Positions 9,506 through 20,078 of a DNA stretch of 64,000 nt are shown one piece after another. The translations under genes were made by a program, and so were the position numbers. A model generated the notes under the pieces. That model made no database searches. It was not told the DNA's origin and worked only from the letters and a program-made list of their open reading frames with translations. Numbering within the stretch: position 1 is the stretch's first letter; each line of letters opens with the position of its first letter. The DNA comes from Barthelona sp. PCE (lineage: Eukaryota > Metamonada: BaSk clade): positions 1,116,001 to 1,180,000 of the forward strand of contig JAUFOR010000002.1 in the NCBI GenBank assembly GCA_040285745.1. The letters are read 5' to 3'.

Positions 9506-10189
9506 ATGAGAAAGACCGATTCATGTAAGATCAGCGCATTTAGCATGACAAAACCGCCACAACCTGAAAGCTTCACACCAGTTGCTTATCAAAAGCTTCG
9601 GAATAGATTTTATGTTAAGTATATTGCCATCAGCACCAAGAGGATGTTGCTTGTGAACGTGAGAGAATTCAAAGCCCTCAATACTAAGCTACTAGGACTG
9701 TTAACAGATTTGCAAAAACAAAGATTCTCACCACAACTGCAATACATTGTCTACAAGAAGCTGAACAAGTGGCTGGGACACCAACAGATGCTCAATAGCG
9801 AACTCAAGCAAGAGAACTGCACCCAAAGAAACTACTTAGAAAACGCAGAATATGCTGCACCTCGGATAGCTGTTGACTGTAAGTTCGTTGAGCCGCAGAA
9901 GATCCTGGAGCTGTATAAGCGCATTCGAAATTTTAAAAAAAAAGACTTTGATCTAACAAAACTCCTTAAAAAAGAGCTCAAGGAGCTACATCAAACCATT
10001 GCTACTTCCTATCATATCCTCAACCACTACATGCTGTGGTGCCGTACAGAGGCGCTGGAGCTACTCTCTGTCATCAAGACTAACATGAATCTGACAGCAG
10101 ACAACCTCAGCTGCAGCATTAAGACAAGAACGTTTGCTTGCATAAATGCTGGTAATTTCGATCAACAGAGACCTCACACGACTCGCTAA
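9506..10189 (+). CDS. hypothetical basic protein, 227 aa
   Basis: An unrecognised soluble protein rich in K, R, L and N, with a mostly helical look and no membrane segment. Residues 140-190 are strongly charged and helical ('KRIRNFKKKDFDLTKLLKKE'). The first ATG (9506) is used; a second in-frame ATG 13 codons later is an alternative. The gene is convergent with the kinase gene. Its TAA stop (10187-10189) overlaps the kinase TAG (10186-10188 on the other strand) within the bases CTAA. Confidence 0.7.
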   Translation: MRKTDSCKISAFSMTKPPQPESFTPVAYQKLRNRFYVKYIAISTKRMLLVNVREFKALNTKLLGLLTDLQKQRFSPQLQYIVYKKLNKWLGHQQMLNSELKQENCTQRNYLENAEYAAPRIAVDCKFVEPQKILELYKRIRNFKKKDFDLTKLLKKELKELHQTIATSYHILNHYMLWCRTEALELLSVIKTNMNLTADNLSCSIKTRTFACINAGNFDQQRPHTTR

Positions 10190-11406
10190 AGCTTGTCACT
10201 CAGTAAAGATTGAACTTGATTTCCTAAAGAATGAGTATTGTCTACACTAATCAAGTACTCAACCAGATTTATCAAACAATCAATAAGTTGCTGATAATCC
10301 TCGTTATCTGGTTCGCTGAAGTGTCTGGGTAGCTTGAGGTTAAGAATCTTAAGATACTTCAGGAACTCGAAATTAAGAAAATGATTGATTTTGAGCGAGG
10401 AATCATATAAAATCTTGAAACCTATAATTCGGAGTTTCAACCCCAAACATGCCATGTAACTCAGTATGACCTTGAACTCCACCGACCACTGCGCCTGCAA
10501 CGCCTTTATATCGCTGAAATTGGAAGTGTTCAATGAATCAAAAAATGGATCAGTCAGCAGCTCCTCTATAGTAATCCTGTCCTCGGCATTCAGGCTCAGC
10601 AGGCCCTTAAGCAATGGCTTGATCTCGTGCGGTACCTGACTATAGTCAATAGGTTCTCTGATTTTCCGTTGCAGTAATGGAATCGTTCCAGCAACCACTG
10701 GATATGTTCCCACAATCATTTTATACATAATGACACCGAGAGACCAAAGGTCTGTCTTGTAAGTGTATTCTTGGCCCATTAACAACTCTGGTGACATGAA
10801 AAGAGGTGTACCAGCATATGTATTCATATTATTTTCAAATTCTCGAGCAAATCCAAAATCACCAATCATTACTAAAGGTTTAAACTCCTCAAATCTGTGC
10901 ATTAGCTTGGCGTATACCTTGGAATAATCAAGAATAGGTTCTTCTACGTTGGGGAACTGCAAAAAGATATTTGCAGCTTTGAAATCTCGATGAACAACTC
11001 CTTTCTCGTGGAGCTCGATGATTCCCTTGACAATCTCACCTGTGAAGTACCGAACTATCTCTATAGGGAGAGTATTGAACCCGTCTATCAACATTCGTAA
11101 TGTTCCACCGTTGCAGAGATATAAAACAATGAATAGGAAGCCGTCCCTCTCAAAATGATCGTAAAGCTGCACAATATTCGGGTGATCTGATACCTTACAA
11201 TGTATTTCTATCTCTTGCATGATGTTGATATTTGGTACCTGATTCATCCCCTCCAAATCGATCGCTTTGACCGCTACGAACTCGTTATTATACAGTCCTT
11301 TCCGAGATTTTGCTTTAAAAACATGGCTAAAAGCCCCTGTGCCCACAAGCTCGAGTATTTCAAAGTCAGAAAGGATGGTCGTGACTCTACGAAGCTGCTG
11401 GGTCAT
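10186..11406 (-). CDS. protein serine/threonine kinase, ULK/Atg1-like
   Basis: A 406-residue kinase starting at the ATG at 11406 (MTQQLRRVTT); upstream the frame has a further ATG at 11457 but begins at a TTG. Motifs in order: glycine loop GTGAFSHV near residue 22, ATP lysine in 'VAVKAI', alpha-C glutamate in 'MQEIEIH', catalytic loop 'VVHRDFKAANIF', metal site 'IGDFGFAR', and 'MSPELL' in place of the usual APE. The 'DFGFAR' and 'TDLWSLGVIMYKM' stretches recall the ULK/Atg1 group, but this is tentative. About 20 extra residues separate the catalytic loop from DFG. A leucine-rich tail of about 110 residues follows the kinase domain. All catalytic residues are present, so the kinase is probably active. 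Confidence 0.85.
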   Translation of the reverse strand: MTQQLRRVTTILSDFEILELVGTGAFSHVFKAKSRKGLYNNEFVAVKAIDLEGMNQVPNINIMQEIEIHCKVSDHPNIVQLYDHFERDGFLFIVLYLCNGGTLRMLIDGFNTLPIEIVRYFTGEIVKGIIELHEKGVVHRDFKAANIFLQFPNVEEPILDYSKVYAKLMHRFEEFKPLVMIGDFGFAREFENNMNTYAGTPLFMSPELLMGQEYTYKTDLWSLGVIMYKMIVGTYPVVAGTIPLLQRKIREPIDYSQVPHEIKPLLKGLLSLNAEDRITIEELLTDPFFDSLNTSNFSDIKALQAQWSVEFKVILSYMACLGLKLRIIGFKILYDSSLKINHFLNFEFLKYLKILNLKLPRHFSEPDNEDYQQLIDCLINLVEYLISVDNTHSLGNQVQSLLSDKL

Positions 11407-11838
11407 TTCACCTGTGTGAAAGATTAATTGAAAGGGTGCAAAATGTAAAACGAACATTTTTATCAACAGACTGTTCACAACGACTTGTGCCAATTTAATA
11501 GGCTTTATATGAATTTTGACTCACACTAACTCCAATGCAATCTAAGTTTGCAATACACAAAAAAACCTGCAAATTTTGCAAGCTTCACTGAACCTATGCT
11601 CAATAATTCGACTGATTATTGACATAATACACTCACAAGAAGTTCATGAAACGATTTAAAAACACTCACAAAGGCAACAAAGTAGATTTTAAACTTATCC
11701 AAACAAATAACATTGTTAAACAAAAGCAAACCTCTTCAACGCGATTATAGATCAGTATATCCCTCAATACACTTACTTAAAGTTTCCCATTAAAACAAAT
11801 GCCCTGTTATTCGATTTCTTTCATTTTAACACGGCGCA
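11407..11838. other. divergent promoter region between kinase and kinesin-7 genes
   Basis: An AT-rich spacer of 432 bp between two divergently transcribed genes. It must hold both promoters. I see no repeat, hairpin or RNA gene. TCA-initiated motifs (TCATTTTAAC at 11821, and TTTCACACAG close upstream of 11406 on the minus strand) lie within about 20 bp of the two start codons. Confidence 0.45.
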
Positions 11839-14800
11839 ATGTCTAAGAACACTAGCGTCGAGGTCGTAGTCCGTGTCAGACCTTTATCGGACCGCGAAAA
11901 GAGGAATGGAAAGCTTATTTGTTCCATTGATGATCAAAAGAAGCGGTTAACTGTTACAGACACTCCTCAGGGCCAAAGACAGTATTCATTTGACTCAGTT
12001 CTGGGGCCTGAAACCACAAATAACGAAGCATACGAAAATGTTTGTGAGAACGTTGTCAAATCAGCTTTGAATGGTATTAATTCCACTATTTTTGCATACG
12101 GGCAGACGTCTTCGGGTAAGACATACACTATGTATGGTCCAGATGATGGAAGCATGACGGGTGTGATACCCCGCGCTGTTGACACAATTTTTTCACTTAT
12201 AGACAGCAAACCTATCAATTTCAAGTACAAAATCAAGTGTTTTTTCATCGAAATCTACAACGAGAAGATGATTGACTTGCTGAATCAACGCAATTCTCCA
12301 ATAATTCGTCAACATCTTGAACGTGGAGTATATGTTGAAAATGTTGAGCAGGTGCACTGTCGCAGTGTCAGTGATTGTATGAACGTCATCCAGCGCGGCC
12401 TCACCACTCGTACATCACATGCTACGAAAAGCAATGCGCGCAGTTCACGTTCGCATGCAATTTTCCAGATGCAAATTCAATGCAGAGAAACCGTCAGCGA
12501 CGGAGAAGAACAGTTCGAAGTCAATAGAACAAGTGTCCTGAATCTGGTTGATCTTGCTGGTTCGGAGCGTATTGCAAAAACAAAGAGTCAGGGACAGCGA
12601 AGAAAGGAGGGTGGTCACATTAACAGATCTCTACTGTTCTTGGGTAACGTCATCAGTGACCTTGCAAAGATGGAAGAGACGGGTCAGAACGTTCCCATCA
12701 CGTATAGAAATTCGAAACTTACTCGAATCTTGCAAAATTCTCTGGGTGGCAATGCACGCACCCTTGTTTTTTGTTGTGTCGCTGGTGCAAACCATCATAT
12801 GGAAGAGACATTGAGCACACTCATGTTTGCGTCAAAGGCGCGTAAGATCACAAACACTGTTGAGGTGAAGGAGCGAATCAGCGACCGTGATCTCGTCAAG
12901 AAGTACCGTTATGAAATATCGCAGTTGAAAGAGCGCGTCGCACAGCGTGAAAGCGAATTGGAAACAAACCAAGGTCGCCTTGACAGTATGCAATCACAGA
13001 ACGACGATTTGCTTGAGACGCTAAGCGAGCTCAAAGCGCGCGTTGAGCTTATCGAAGCCAGGAAGGAACGAGGTGCCCCAGTTGATGGATTCACTGAGAT
13101 AACCACGCCACTTATGGGACGTACTCCACACACACCTATCAGATCAGTGAGGACAAAGTCGCACGTTACACCCCTCTTAGTATCAGTTCGAAAGTCCGTA
13201 CGGAAGGCCACGCCCATATCTAAGCAGGAGCAAAGTGAGCTTGAGCACTACCTTGAAGAGCGCGAAGCCCACATCATTATGTTGGAAGAATCTCTTTCTG
13301 CAAGGGAACATGACATCGCCACACTTGAGGAGCGTATTATTCTAAGTAAGAAGTTAAACAGCACTGAGCTTGACCGCAAACAGGAGAATATTGATGATCT
13401 GCAGCAGCAGAACGATGAACTATCTGAGTATATATCACAGTTAACCAATGAAATTGGAGAGAAGTCCAACTTGATTGAGCACCTTGAAGAAAAGCTCGAT
13501 GAACAGGTAGAACATGTGCAGAACCTAACAAACGATGTTGGATTACTGGAGATCCAGAAGGATGAATTCCAAGAGGATGCTATCAATTATCAAAAGGAAC
13601 AGTCCCGCTTGGAGAGTATTATTAAGGAGAAAAACTCCGAATTGGATCAACAAGAAGCTTTTATTGAGGAAAGAAATCTACGTATTGAGGCTCTAGAGGC
13701 CGTGAAGACCAGTTCTACAAAGGGTATGCGTGTGCTACAGTCTCAGCTAGAGGATAGCAATAACCGCAATACCATGCTTGAGGGTGTAATCACCGAACTC
13801 AGTTCAACAGTGATGCAGTGGTGCGGTGACCTTCGCAAGGAGCAGAACGCAATCCGTGACACCGTACTTGACAACAACGACACTTACTCATCAATGCTCG
13901 ATGAGATTTCTGTGCGATATGGTGAACAAATAACTGCTGCGACTGAAGCTGAAGTTGACCACGAAAACGTTGTCTCTGAGTTATTATCTGAGATTGAAAG
14001 CGTTAAGGACAGTAGGGATGCGTACATGCAGGAGTGTGCTGCTTACAAAGTTGACATTTCCCGTACAAATACTGAGCTTTCTGAGCTTACTGAAAGTATG
14101 GAGCAACAATCGAAGACTATCACATCGCTGGAGTCTCTTGTTACTGATGGCGAAACATCAAATACAGCTCTTGAGAATCGTATCATAGATATGGAAAAGC
14201 ACCATATGAATTACATTGAAGGGTTACGCTCAGAACTGGAGTTTTGTCCAGAACTTGAGCTTGACCCCGCCGATGACATTGAAGGTCTGGAGGATCTTGT
14301 TAGCAACGCTGTTGAACAAGTGCGCGAGGAGCTAGAGGAGGCGTTAGATTTCAAAAAGTCCTTATCAATGGATTTGTCAACTCTGAATGAAAAGCATGAA
14401 GAGCTCAAAGGTGATCATACCGTTTATAAGAATGACAATGATAATTATAAGAAGGACAATGATAAGTTGGAAAAAATACTTAAGTCTACAAGAACTGAAC
14501 TGAAGGAACTGACCATTCAATTTGAGAGTCAACAGAACATGTTGCAAGGTGAGGCTTCAGAACTCCAGTCCGTCTACACACAATTACAACTAGACCATAA
14601 ATGCTTGCAAACTGGACACAAGAACTTACAGAAGGAGTACTCACGCTTGACTGAGGATGTTGAGAAACTAAATGTGGATCACACTAAACTCCTCACCGAC
14701 CTTTCTGGATTACAGTCTGAGCATGAACATGTGAAGGTACTTAATAGTGAGCTTAATCTGAAAGTACAAAATTTAACTTTGGAGATAAGTGAGAGTCAGC

Positions 14801-17760
14801 GGGAATGTTCTTTTGCTTATGAAAACATGGAACGTTACAAGTCGGAAAGCGAACATATGAAGGATATGTATGATTGTGTATTGAAGGAGAACAGTAAGAT
14901 GCTCAATGAATATGAATATGGTAGAGATTTGGAAAAGGATTATGAAGAAAGATTGGCAGAGAAAGATGATGATATGAAAGAGTTTAAGGAAACTACAGCT
15001 GTTGAAAGAAAACAAGCTGAGAAGCGAATTTCTGATCTGAAACAAGACATTATCAATGCGAAGGCCGAGCATGACATTCTAATTTCCAATATTGAAAAGG
15101 AGTTTAACGAGACAGTCTCTGCAATGGGTGAGGAACATAGAGCAAGAGTGGAGGAACTGCAGTCTACAGTTGCTTCAGTGCAAATTGTTAGGAAAGAACT
15201 TGAAGAATCTATAACCCAGCTCAACGAGGAGAAGGAAGATATCGAGTCCGACTTTGACCTTAAAACAATCGCTTTACGCGACTCAACCGAGAAATTAGGT
15301 CAGTTGCAGGATGAGATTGAATCTCTGAAGAGTGAAATTGATGAGCTCAAGTCTTCGCACCAAGAACAGTTAAACTCTATCAAATCATCACACAAATCTC
15401 AGTTGGAGAGCGCGTTGTCGAATTCTGATAACGAAACTCAGAAGCTGATTGAGACCATCAACACACAAAATAGTCAAGAAATCAAGCGCCTTAACAGCAA
15501 ACTTGAACAGCGTTCTCTTGATATAGAAGCTATAAAGGAACAACATATTTTTGCGCTTGCCGGTTTGGACGCTCAAAATGTCGAGTTGCAGCAAACAATA
15601 ACAGAGTCGAGCTTAGAACATCAAAGATTATCATATCAAATTGCTGAGCTTACTGACTTACAAGAGAGATCCTTGAGTAACTGTGAAAAATTACAAAATT
15701 TGTTGGAATCAAAGAGTGAAGAGAGCATAGTGCTTTCAAATGCTAATAGTGTTTTAGAAACAACCCTTGCTGATCAAACTGAGGTTATGGCCAAGTTGCG
15801 CATGGATTTACAGACGTTAACCGATAACCACAGCACTGTGTGCGATACTCTGCAGAAAGAGAGAGAAGAAATGGAAAGCGAGCGTTTATCAGTGGAATCT
15901 GAAATCACACGTCTCATTGAAGAGATTTCTACTTCGAAGAGCACCGAGGAGCAGCTTAAGAAGGAGCTAACGAGTAAGTGCGCTGATTTATCCGCTGTTA
16001 AATCTAAAAGTGACAAACTGGAGCAGAAAATCGAGGATATCACATTGCAATACAGCACGCTTGAGAAACAGCAACAAGACACTGAAGAGAAGCTCGTTGC
16101 TTCCAATGAGAAGGTTGAAAGTATGACTCAGAAACTCAAAAATTTCAAACAGCGCCTTCATGATGCTGAGTCTTCAAATACTATTCAGAACGACACTCAC
16201 AACAACATCGTAGCTGTTATGCAGGAAGATTTCGAGCGCCAGGCTGTTGTGATTGATGAAATGAAAACCGATTTAGAAAGCTGGAAAGAAAAATCAGAAA
16301 TGCAATCAGAAATGATGGATTCCTTAAAGGAAAAACTGGAGAATGTTCATGCTCAGAGCCGCCGTTCAAACTCGGAGTGTGATGTGCTCAAAGAAGCGGT
16401 TATTGAGAAGGAAAAAGAGCTGAAGGAGTTAACTATTCTGCAAGAAAGAACTCATGTTGAGAAAACTATGTTGGATACACAACTCCTTTCATTTATTAAA
16501 GAATGTGACGCTACCACTGCTGCGCTGAATGAGCAGCTGTCTGTTATGAAGAGTGAACTCACAGAGAAAGACGAAATTTTGAAAACCACAATCGATAACT
16601 CCGCACAGGAACTAATAGACGTAAAAGAAGAACTTACAGCTGCTAAAGACGAGATTAAGGAAGCAAAGAGGACATACAATGAACTTATGGGACGCTATCG
16701 AGATAGTGAAGAGACAGTTTCTGAAATGAGCGATGAGTTAAGTCGTCAACGAGTAACTGAACGCGGATTGGAAGCAAAGATAGAAGAGCAAAAGGAGAGC
16801 ATCTTATCGCTTGAAATCGTTGAGAATGAGCTCAGTGAAATTATTGATAGTCACAAGTCTCAGATGAAGCAGGTGAAGCAGATCATCGCTGAAAAAGACA
16901 CTCTGTTGGCAACACTCGCTGACGAAGGCGAGACCGGTAAGGCTCTGCACGAGCAGGCACAGCGCGGGTACGCACAGAAGCTGAAAGAAATTGAGGCCGT
17001 TGTAACACAATTGCGCCTTGGTAAAGAAGAATTAGAAAACAGATGTGTTCGATTGGAGACTGAACTTAACACCGTCCGTGTCCAAAACGAGGGTATCAAA
17101 CTCCAAATGGAAAATATCCAAGGGCAATCAGCTGAGGAGCAAAACAATCTCACTAAGCGCATAGACGATGCAGAGAAACAGAATTCAGTACTTACAGGCT
17201 TTATTAACAAGCTCGAGAAGGATGTGTCCACTGTAACACATGCAATGAACCATTATAAGTCAAAACTGAGCAAGATCAAGGTACTGAAAGGAAATATGGA
17301 TAAGGCTACTGAAATGTTATGCACCATCTCCATGGATATCATGAGGCAGAATAAGGCTCTTAGTGAACGATTTGGGTTGGAGTTCAATGCCGTCTCAATG
17401 CGTTCACTTCAGCAGCTCATTGATTGCTGTCTGAATTTGGTGGGATGCGATCCATCGGAGTCGAAGGTTGTCGATTCTATCAAGAACACACCCATTGTAT
17501 CGTCTCAGGTTAACAGAACGTTCTCTATCGAGAAGAAAAACGTCCAAGATGTCAGTAAGAAGTTGGTGCTTGATTCACCTAACAACGCCGGTCTACCTGG
17601 CAACAGGACGTCCTCACATGCGTCCGTGCAGTCATCGACAGAAATGAAAGCGAAGTTGCAGGCGTCAAACTCTGTATTGGAGACAGGGTTGACAAACAGC
17701 ATTCGTACTCAACCTAAAAAGAAGATCAGAGGATCTCTTCTGTCGCAGTTCACACTTTAA
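11839..17760 (+). CDS. kinesin-7 / CENP-E-like motor, 1973 aa
   Basis: A large N-terminal motor kinesin, with class 7 (CENP-E) as the best fit. Motor motifs: 'VVVRVRPL' at residues 9-16, P-loop GQTSSGKT near 89-96, switch I 'NARSSRSH' near 195, switch II 'DLAGSE' near 238, and 'YRNSKLTRILQNSLGG' near 295. The neck 'DLVKKYRYEISQLKERV' resembles the CENP-E neck. Residues from about 350 to 1830 are nearly continuous coiled coil, followed by a basic, serine-rich tail ('TQPKKKIRGSLLSQF'). The length and the long stalk match CENP-E, which links kinetochores to microtubule plus ends. No intron interrupts the 5.9 kb frame. Kinetochore function is inferred from the family. Confidence 0.85.
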   Translation: MSKNTSVEVVVRVRPLSDREKRNGKLICSIDDQKKRLTVTDTPQGQRQYSFDSVLGPETTNNEAYENVCENVVKSALNGINSTIFAYGQTSSGKTYTMYGPDDGSMTGVIPRAVDTIFSLIDSKPINFKYKIKCFFIEIYNEKMIDLLNQRNSPIIRQHLERGVYVENVEQVHCRSVSDCMNVIQRGLTTRTSHATKSNARSSRSHAIFQMQIQCRETVSDGEEQFEVNRTSVLNLVDLAGSERIAKTKSQGQRRKEGGHINRSLLFLGNVISDLAKMEETGQNVPITYRNSKLTRILQNSLGGNARTLVFCCVAGANHHMEETLSTLMFASKARKITNTVEVKERISDRDLVKKYRYEISQLKERVAQRESELETNQGRLDSMQSQNDDLLETLSELKARVELIEARKERGAPVDGFTEITTPLMGRTPHTPIRSVRTKSHVTPLLVSVRKSVRKATPISKQEQSELEHYLEEREAHIIMLEESLSAREHDIATLEERIILSKKLNSTELDRKQENIDDLQQQNDELSEYISQLTNEIGEKSNLIEHLEEKLDEQVEHVQNLTNDVGLLEIQKDEFQEDAINYQKEQSRLESIIKEKNSELDQQEAFIEERNLRIEALEAVKTSSTKGMRVLQSQLEDSNNRNTMLEGVITELSSTVMQWCGDLRKEQNAIRDTVLDNNDTYSSMLDEISVRYGEQITAATEAEVDHENVVSELLSEIESVKDSRDAYMQECAAYKVDISRTNTELSELTESMEQQSKTITSLESLVTDGETSNTALENRIIDMEKHHMNYIEGLRSELEFCPELELDPADDIEGLEDLVSNAVEQVREELEEALDFKKSLSMDLSTLNEKHEELKGDHTVYKNDNDNYKKDNDKLEKILKSTRTELKELTIQFESQQNMLQGEASELQSVYTQLQLDHKCLQTGHKNLQKEYSRLTEDVEKLNVDHTKLLTDLSGLQSEHEHVKVLNSELNLKVQNLTLEISESQRECSFAYENMERYKSESEHMKDMYDCVLKENSKMLNEYEYGRDLEKDYEERLAEKDDDMKEFKETTAVERKQAEKRISDLKQDIINAKAEHDILISNIEKEFNETVSAMGEEHRARVEELQSTVASVQIVRKELEESITQLNEEKEDIESDFDLKTIALRDSTEKLGQLQDEIESLKSEIDELKSSHQEQLNSIKSSHKSQLESALSNSDNETQKLIETINTQNSQEIKRLNSKLEQRSLDIEAIKEQHIFALAGLDAQNVELQQTITESSLEHQRLSYQIAELTDLQERSLSNCEKLQNLLESKSEESIVLSNANSVLETTLADQTEVMAKLRMDLQTLTDNHSTVCDTLQKEREEMESERLSVESEITRLIEEISTSKSTEEQLKKELTSKCADLSAVKSKSDKLEQKIEDITLQYSTLEKQQQDTEEKLVASNEKVESMTQKLKNFKQRLHDAESSNTIQNDTHNNIVAVMQEDFERQAVVIDEMKTDLESWKEKSEMQSEMMDSLKEKLENVHAQSRRSNSECDVLKEAVIEKEKELKELTILQERTHVEKTMLDTQLLSFIKECDATTAALNEQLSVMKSELTEKDEILKTTIDNSAQELIDVKEELTAAKDEIKEAKRTYNELMGRYRDSEETVSEMSDELSRQRVTERGLEAKIEEQKESILSLEIVENELSEIIDSHKSQMKQVKQIIAEKDTLLATLADEGETGKALHEQAQRGYAQKLKEIEAVVTQLRLGKEELENRCVRLETELNTVRVQNEGIKLQMENIQGQSAEEQNNLTKRIDDAEKQNSVLTGFINKLEKDVSTVTHAMNHYKSKLSKIKVLKGNMDKATEMLCTISMDIMRQNKALSERFGLEFNAVSMRSLQQLIDCCLNLVGCDPSESKVVDSIKNTPIVSSQVNRTFSIEKKNVQDVSKKLVLDSPNNAGLPGNRTSSHASVQSSTEMKAKLQASNSVLETGLTNSIRTQPKKKIRGSLLSQFTL

Positions 17761-17789
17761 TTATTCACATACATAACACAATAAACAAA

Positions 17790-19880
17790 ATGATTTATTT
17801 TACAAAAGTTTTTTGTTTCACACTTTCGAACCTTTTCCATTATCTATTTGCGATAATTCTGATGCCCAGGGCAACCGCTGACTCATATGTCATGTTTGGC
17901 ACCGATGAACTATTTATTGAACAGGATACCACAGATAGTTCCAAGCTTGTTATTGTGGAGAATAATGATTCTGAAATTCTCTCTCCAAGCTTCTCAAGGC
18001 AGATGGAGTGCAAAGCTAACAATAACTACTTCAAAAGGGTTCTGACAGACAACACACTTTATTACACGTTTAAGCGTGGGAATATAGTTAAGTTTATGAT
18101 GCTTATGGACGATGGGTGGGAGTATGGTGCCGAAATTTTCATTGATGTTGAGTATTTCAGTAAGGCTGCAGGATTTGACGGTGAGGAATGGAATTATTGC
18201 ACACTGGCTTGCGTCACACCGACTGTGTACATCATGTCCCACACCCGCATCTTCACGTACTACAGGCTGACACTCATCGATGTAGAAACAAAGGATATTT
18301 ATTCTTTTCAGAAGTATAATCATCAGATTTATCGGCAGCCCTTCAGCTCTTCGTGTTCGGGCACGTTGATTCTCAGAGATGAAAATACGATTGATTTCTA
18401 CATGCTAGACCTCAGTAATAGACTGATAACTGTTTCTGATGGACCCATAGTGGAAGAAAAATGTATTGAGCTCAGCGATTACTACACCCCAGAATACGGG
18501 GTCAGTACATCGCTGTTCCCATTCATAGGCATCGATTACATGTGCCTTATGTTACACAGAGAAAGCATCGTCTGCGGTTTGTTCTTTATTGGAAAGGGTG
18601 AAGTGTTGGACATTGCCAAACTTGTTGACATTGTGATTGGGTTGCAAATAGTAGATGCTGTGACAGCACAGACTGTCTGCTTCAGTAAGGAACGCATTCA
18701 CTTCGTGATACATTGTCTACTCGAATCCACTCATGTGATTAAGCATTGTGACGGGTGTGAATATCATGTAGTTAAGCACCATATACCACTGCATAAGTTC
18801 ATCCTGTCAAAGACGACGGAAAATGGTTGGCTATCGGACATGGATCATTCCTCGCAGTGGTCGGACATCATTACATATAGGGCGCGGAAGAAACCCCTCA
18901 TATTTATAATGGACGCGCGCAAATATATTTGTAGTATCCGTATAGAGTCATTTCAGTACTTTTTTAATGAAAAACTATTAGCTACTAGTAGAAATTGCAC
19001 CATTGCATTAGACTTTTCCAAAAAAATTGGGTACATCATACCTAATTATGGTGACCGCGTCTCATTACGCAATCATCACTGTTTTGTTGATGGTGGCATT
19101 TTAGGTTACAAAGAAAAGTATGGTTATTTTATTACAAAATTGCCAGATTTTTATGAAAGGCGGCTCAACACCACCACCAAGTCAGGGTACTATTTTCCAT
19201 CTGGCACATTTAACTCAAACAGATGCCTGTTTGTCACAGCTGATTTTTCAGAACTGCTTGGTTCTTCATTTTCTGTTTTTGCAGTGGAGGAGTACAACGT
19301 GCCATTCAGGTTCAATGAAACTTTCTTTCTTTCATACGTGGATAACGCATTAGCCTTTCATCATGCTCACGGTATATTGTACAAGTGCCTTTTAACTGAT
19401 ACTATTGTTACAAGCAGTTTTTCATGTCAGGATATTCATTTCATCCTTGTCAATCCATACGATGCAACTATTTTCGCCATCCAATCAGAATCGAAACTGT
19501 TTCTTTTTAAAGTGAATGTACTCAACAGGAAAATTTCAATAATAAGTGAAACAACATTGGGTCAATACAGGAAATGTTTTATGGCAGTGTGGTTTTCTCA
19601 CTCACATCTTTTACTACAAAGCTATGATTGCATACGAATCTTTAATAGTATATCCTGCTCATTTCGTATACTTAGACTGGAAGATGTGGCTAATCCAGAA
19701 CTGTATACGTATTACAACATTGGAGACTCCCTCATCACCGCATTTTCGTGTAGCGAGAACAAGCACTGTATTGAGAGGATTGAAATTCAGTTTAGCTTCG
19801 ATGGTTGCGATTTAGTATCTCATCAGACTATTCCTTTGATTGATTTCTTGTGCAATGCGATGGTGTATATCGAAAGGTAG
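17790..19880 (+). CDS. predicted beta-propeller-like protein, family member 2
   Basis: A 696-residue protein, related to the products at 2996-4990 and 62204-64000. It is rich in F, Y, C, I and S, with many short beta-like stretches and no recognised catalytic motif. Its C-terminus (TIPLIDFLCNAMVYIE) carries the shared I-x-L-h-D-h-h-x-N motif. The first ATG gives a hydrophobic N-terminus ('VFCFTLSNLFHYLFAIIL') that looks like a signal peptide. A second ATG at 17862 (MPRATADSYV) would remove it and match member 1 better. The gene follows the kinesin-7 stop by 29 bp on the same strand. Confidence 0.75.
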   Translation: MIYFTKVFCFTLSNLFHYLFAIILMPRATADSYVMFGTDELFIEQDTTDSSKLVIVENNDSEILSPSFSRQMECKANNNYFKRVLTDNTLYYTFKRGNIVKFMMLMDDGWEYGAEIFIDVEYFSKAAGFDGEEWNYCTLACVTPTVYIMSHTRIFTYYRLTLIDVETKDIYSFQKYNHQIYRQPFSSSCSGTLILRDENTIDFYMLDLSNRLITVSDGPIVEEKCIELSDYYTPEYGVSTSLFPFIGIDYMCLMLHRESIVCGLFFIGKGEVLDIAKLVDIVIGLQIVDAVTAQTVCFSKERIHFVIHCLLESTHVIKHCDGCEYHVVKHHIPLHKFILSKTTENGWLSDMDHSSQWSDIITYRARKKPLIFIMDARKYICSIRIESFQYFFNEKLLATSRNCTIALDFSKKIGYIIPNYGDRVSLRNHHCFVDGGILGYKEKYGYFITKLPDFYERRLNTTTKSGYYFPSGTFNSNRCLFVTADFSELLGSSFSVFAVEEYNVPFRFNETFFLSYVDNALAFHHAHGILYKCLLTDTIVTSSFSCQDIHFILVNPYDATIFAIQSESKLFLFKVNVLNRKISIISETTLGQYRKCFMAVWFSHSHLLLQSYDCIRIFNSISCSFRILRLEDVANPELYTYYNIGDSLITAFSCSENKHCIERIEIQFSFDGCDLVSHQTIPLIDFLCNAMVYIER

Positions 19881-20078
19881 ATGGCTAGAGCTATTGATAT
19901 TTGCATTTTGCCGGATTACAGTTTTACATTAGCAAAAACATTTTTTTCCAAAATAAATACTATGTGTGATGAGTTATAGTGTATATTATGCGTGAATTAC
20001 AAGGAAATTGACGGTAAAATCAAATTTCAGATGATATCAAATTTATCCCCTCTATAGCATCTATTTCGATCATTTAGT

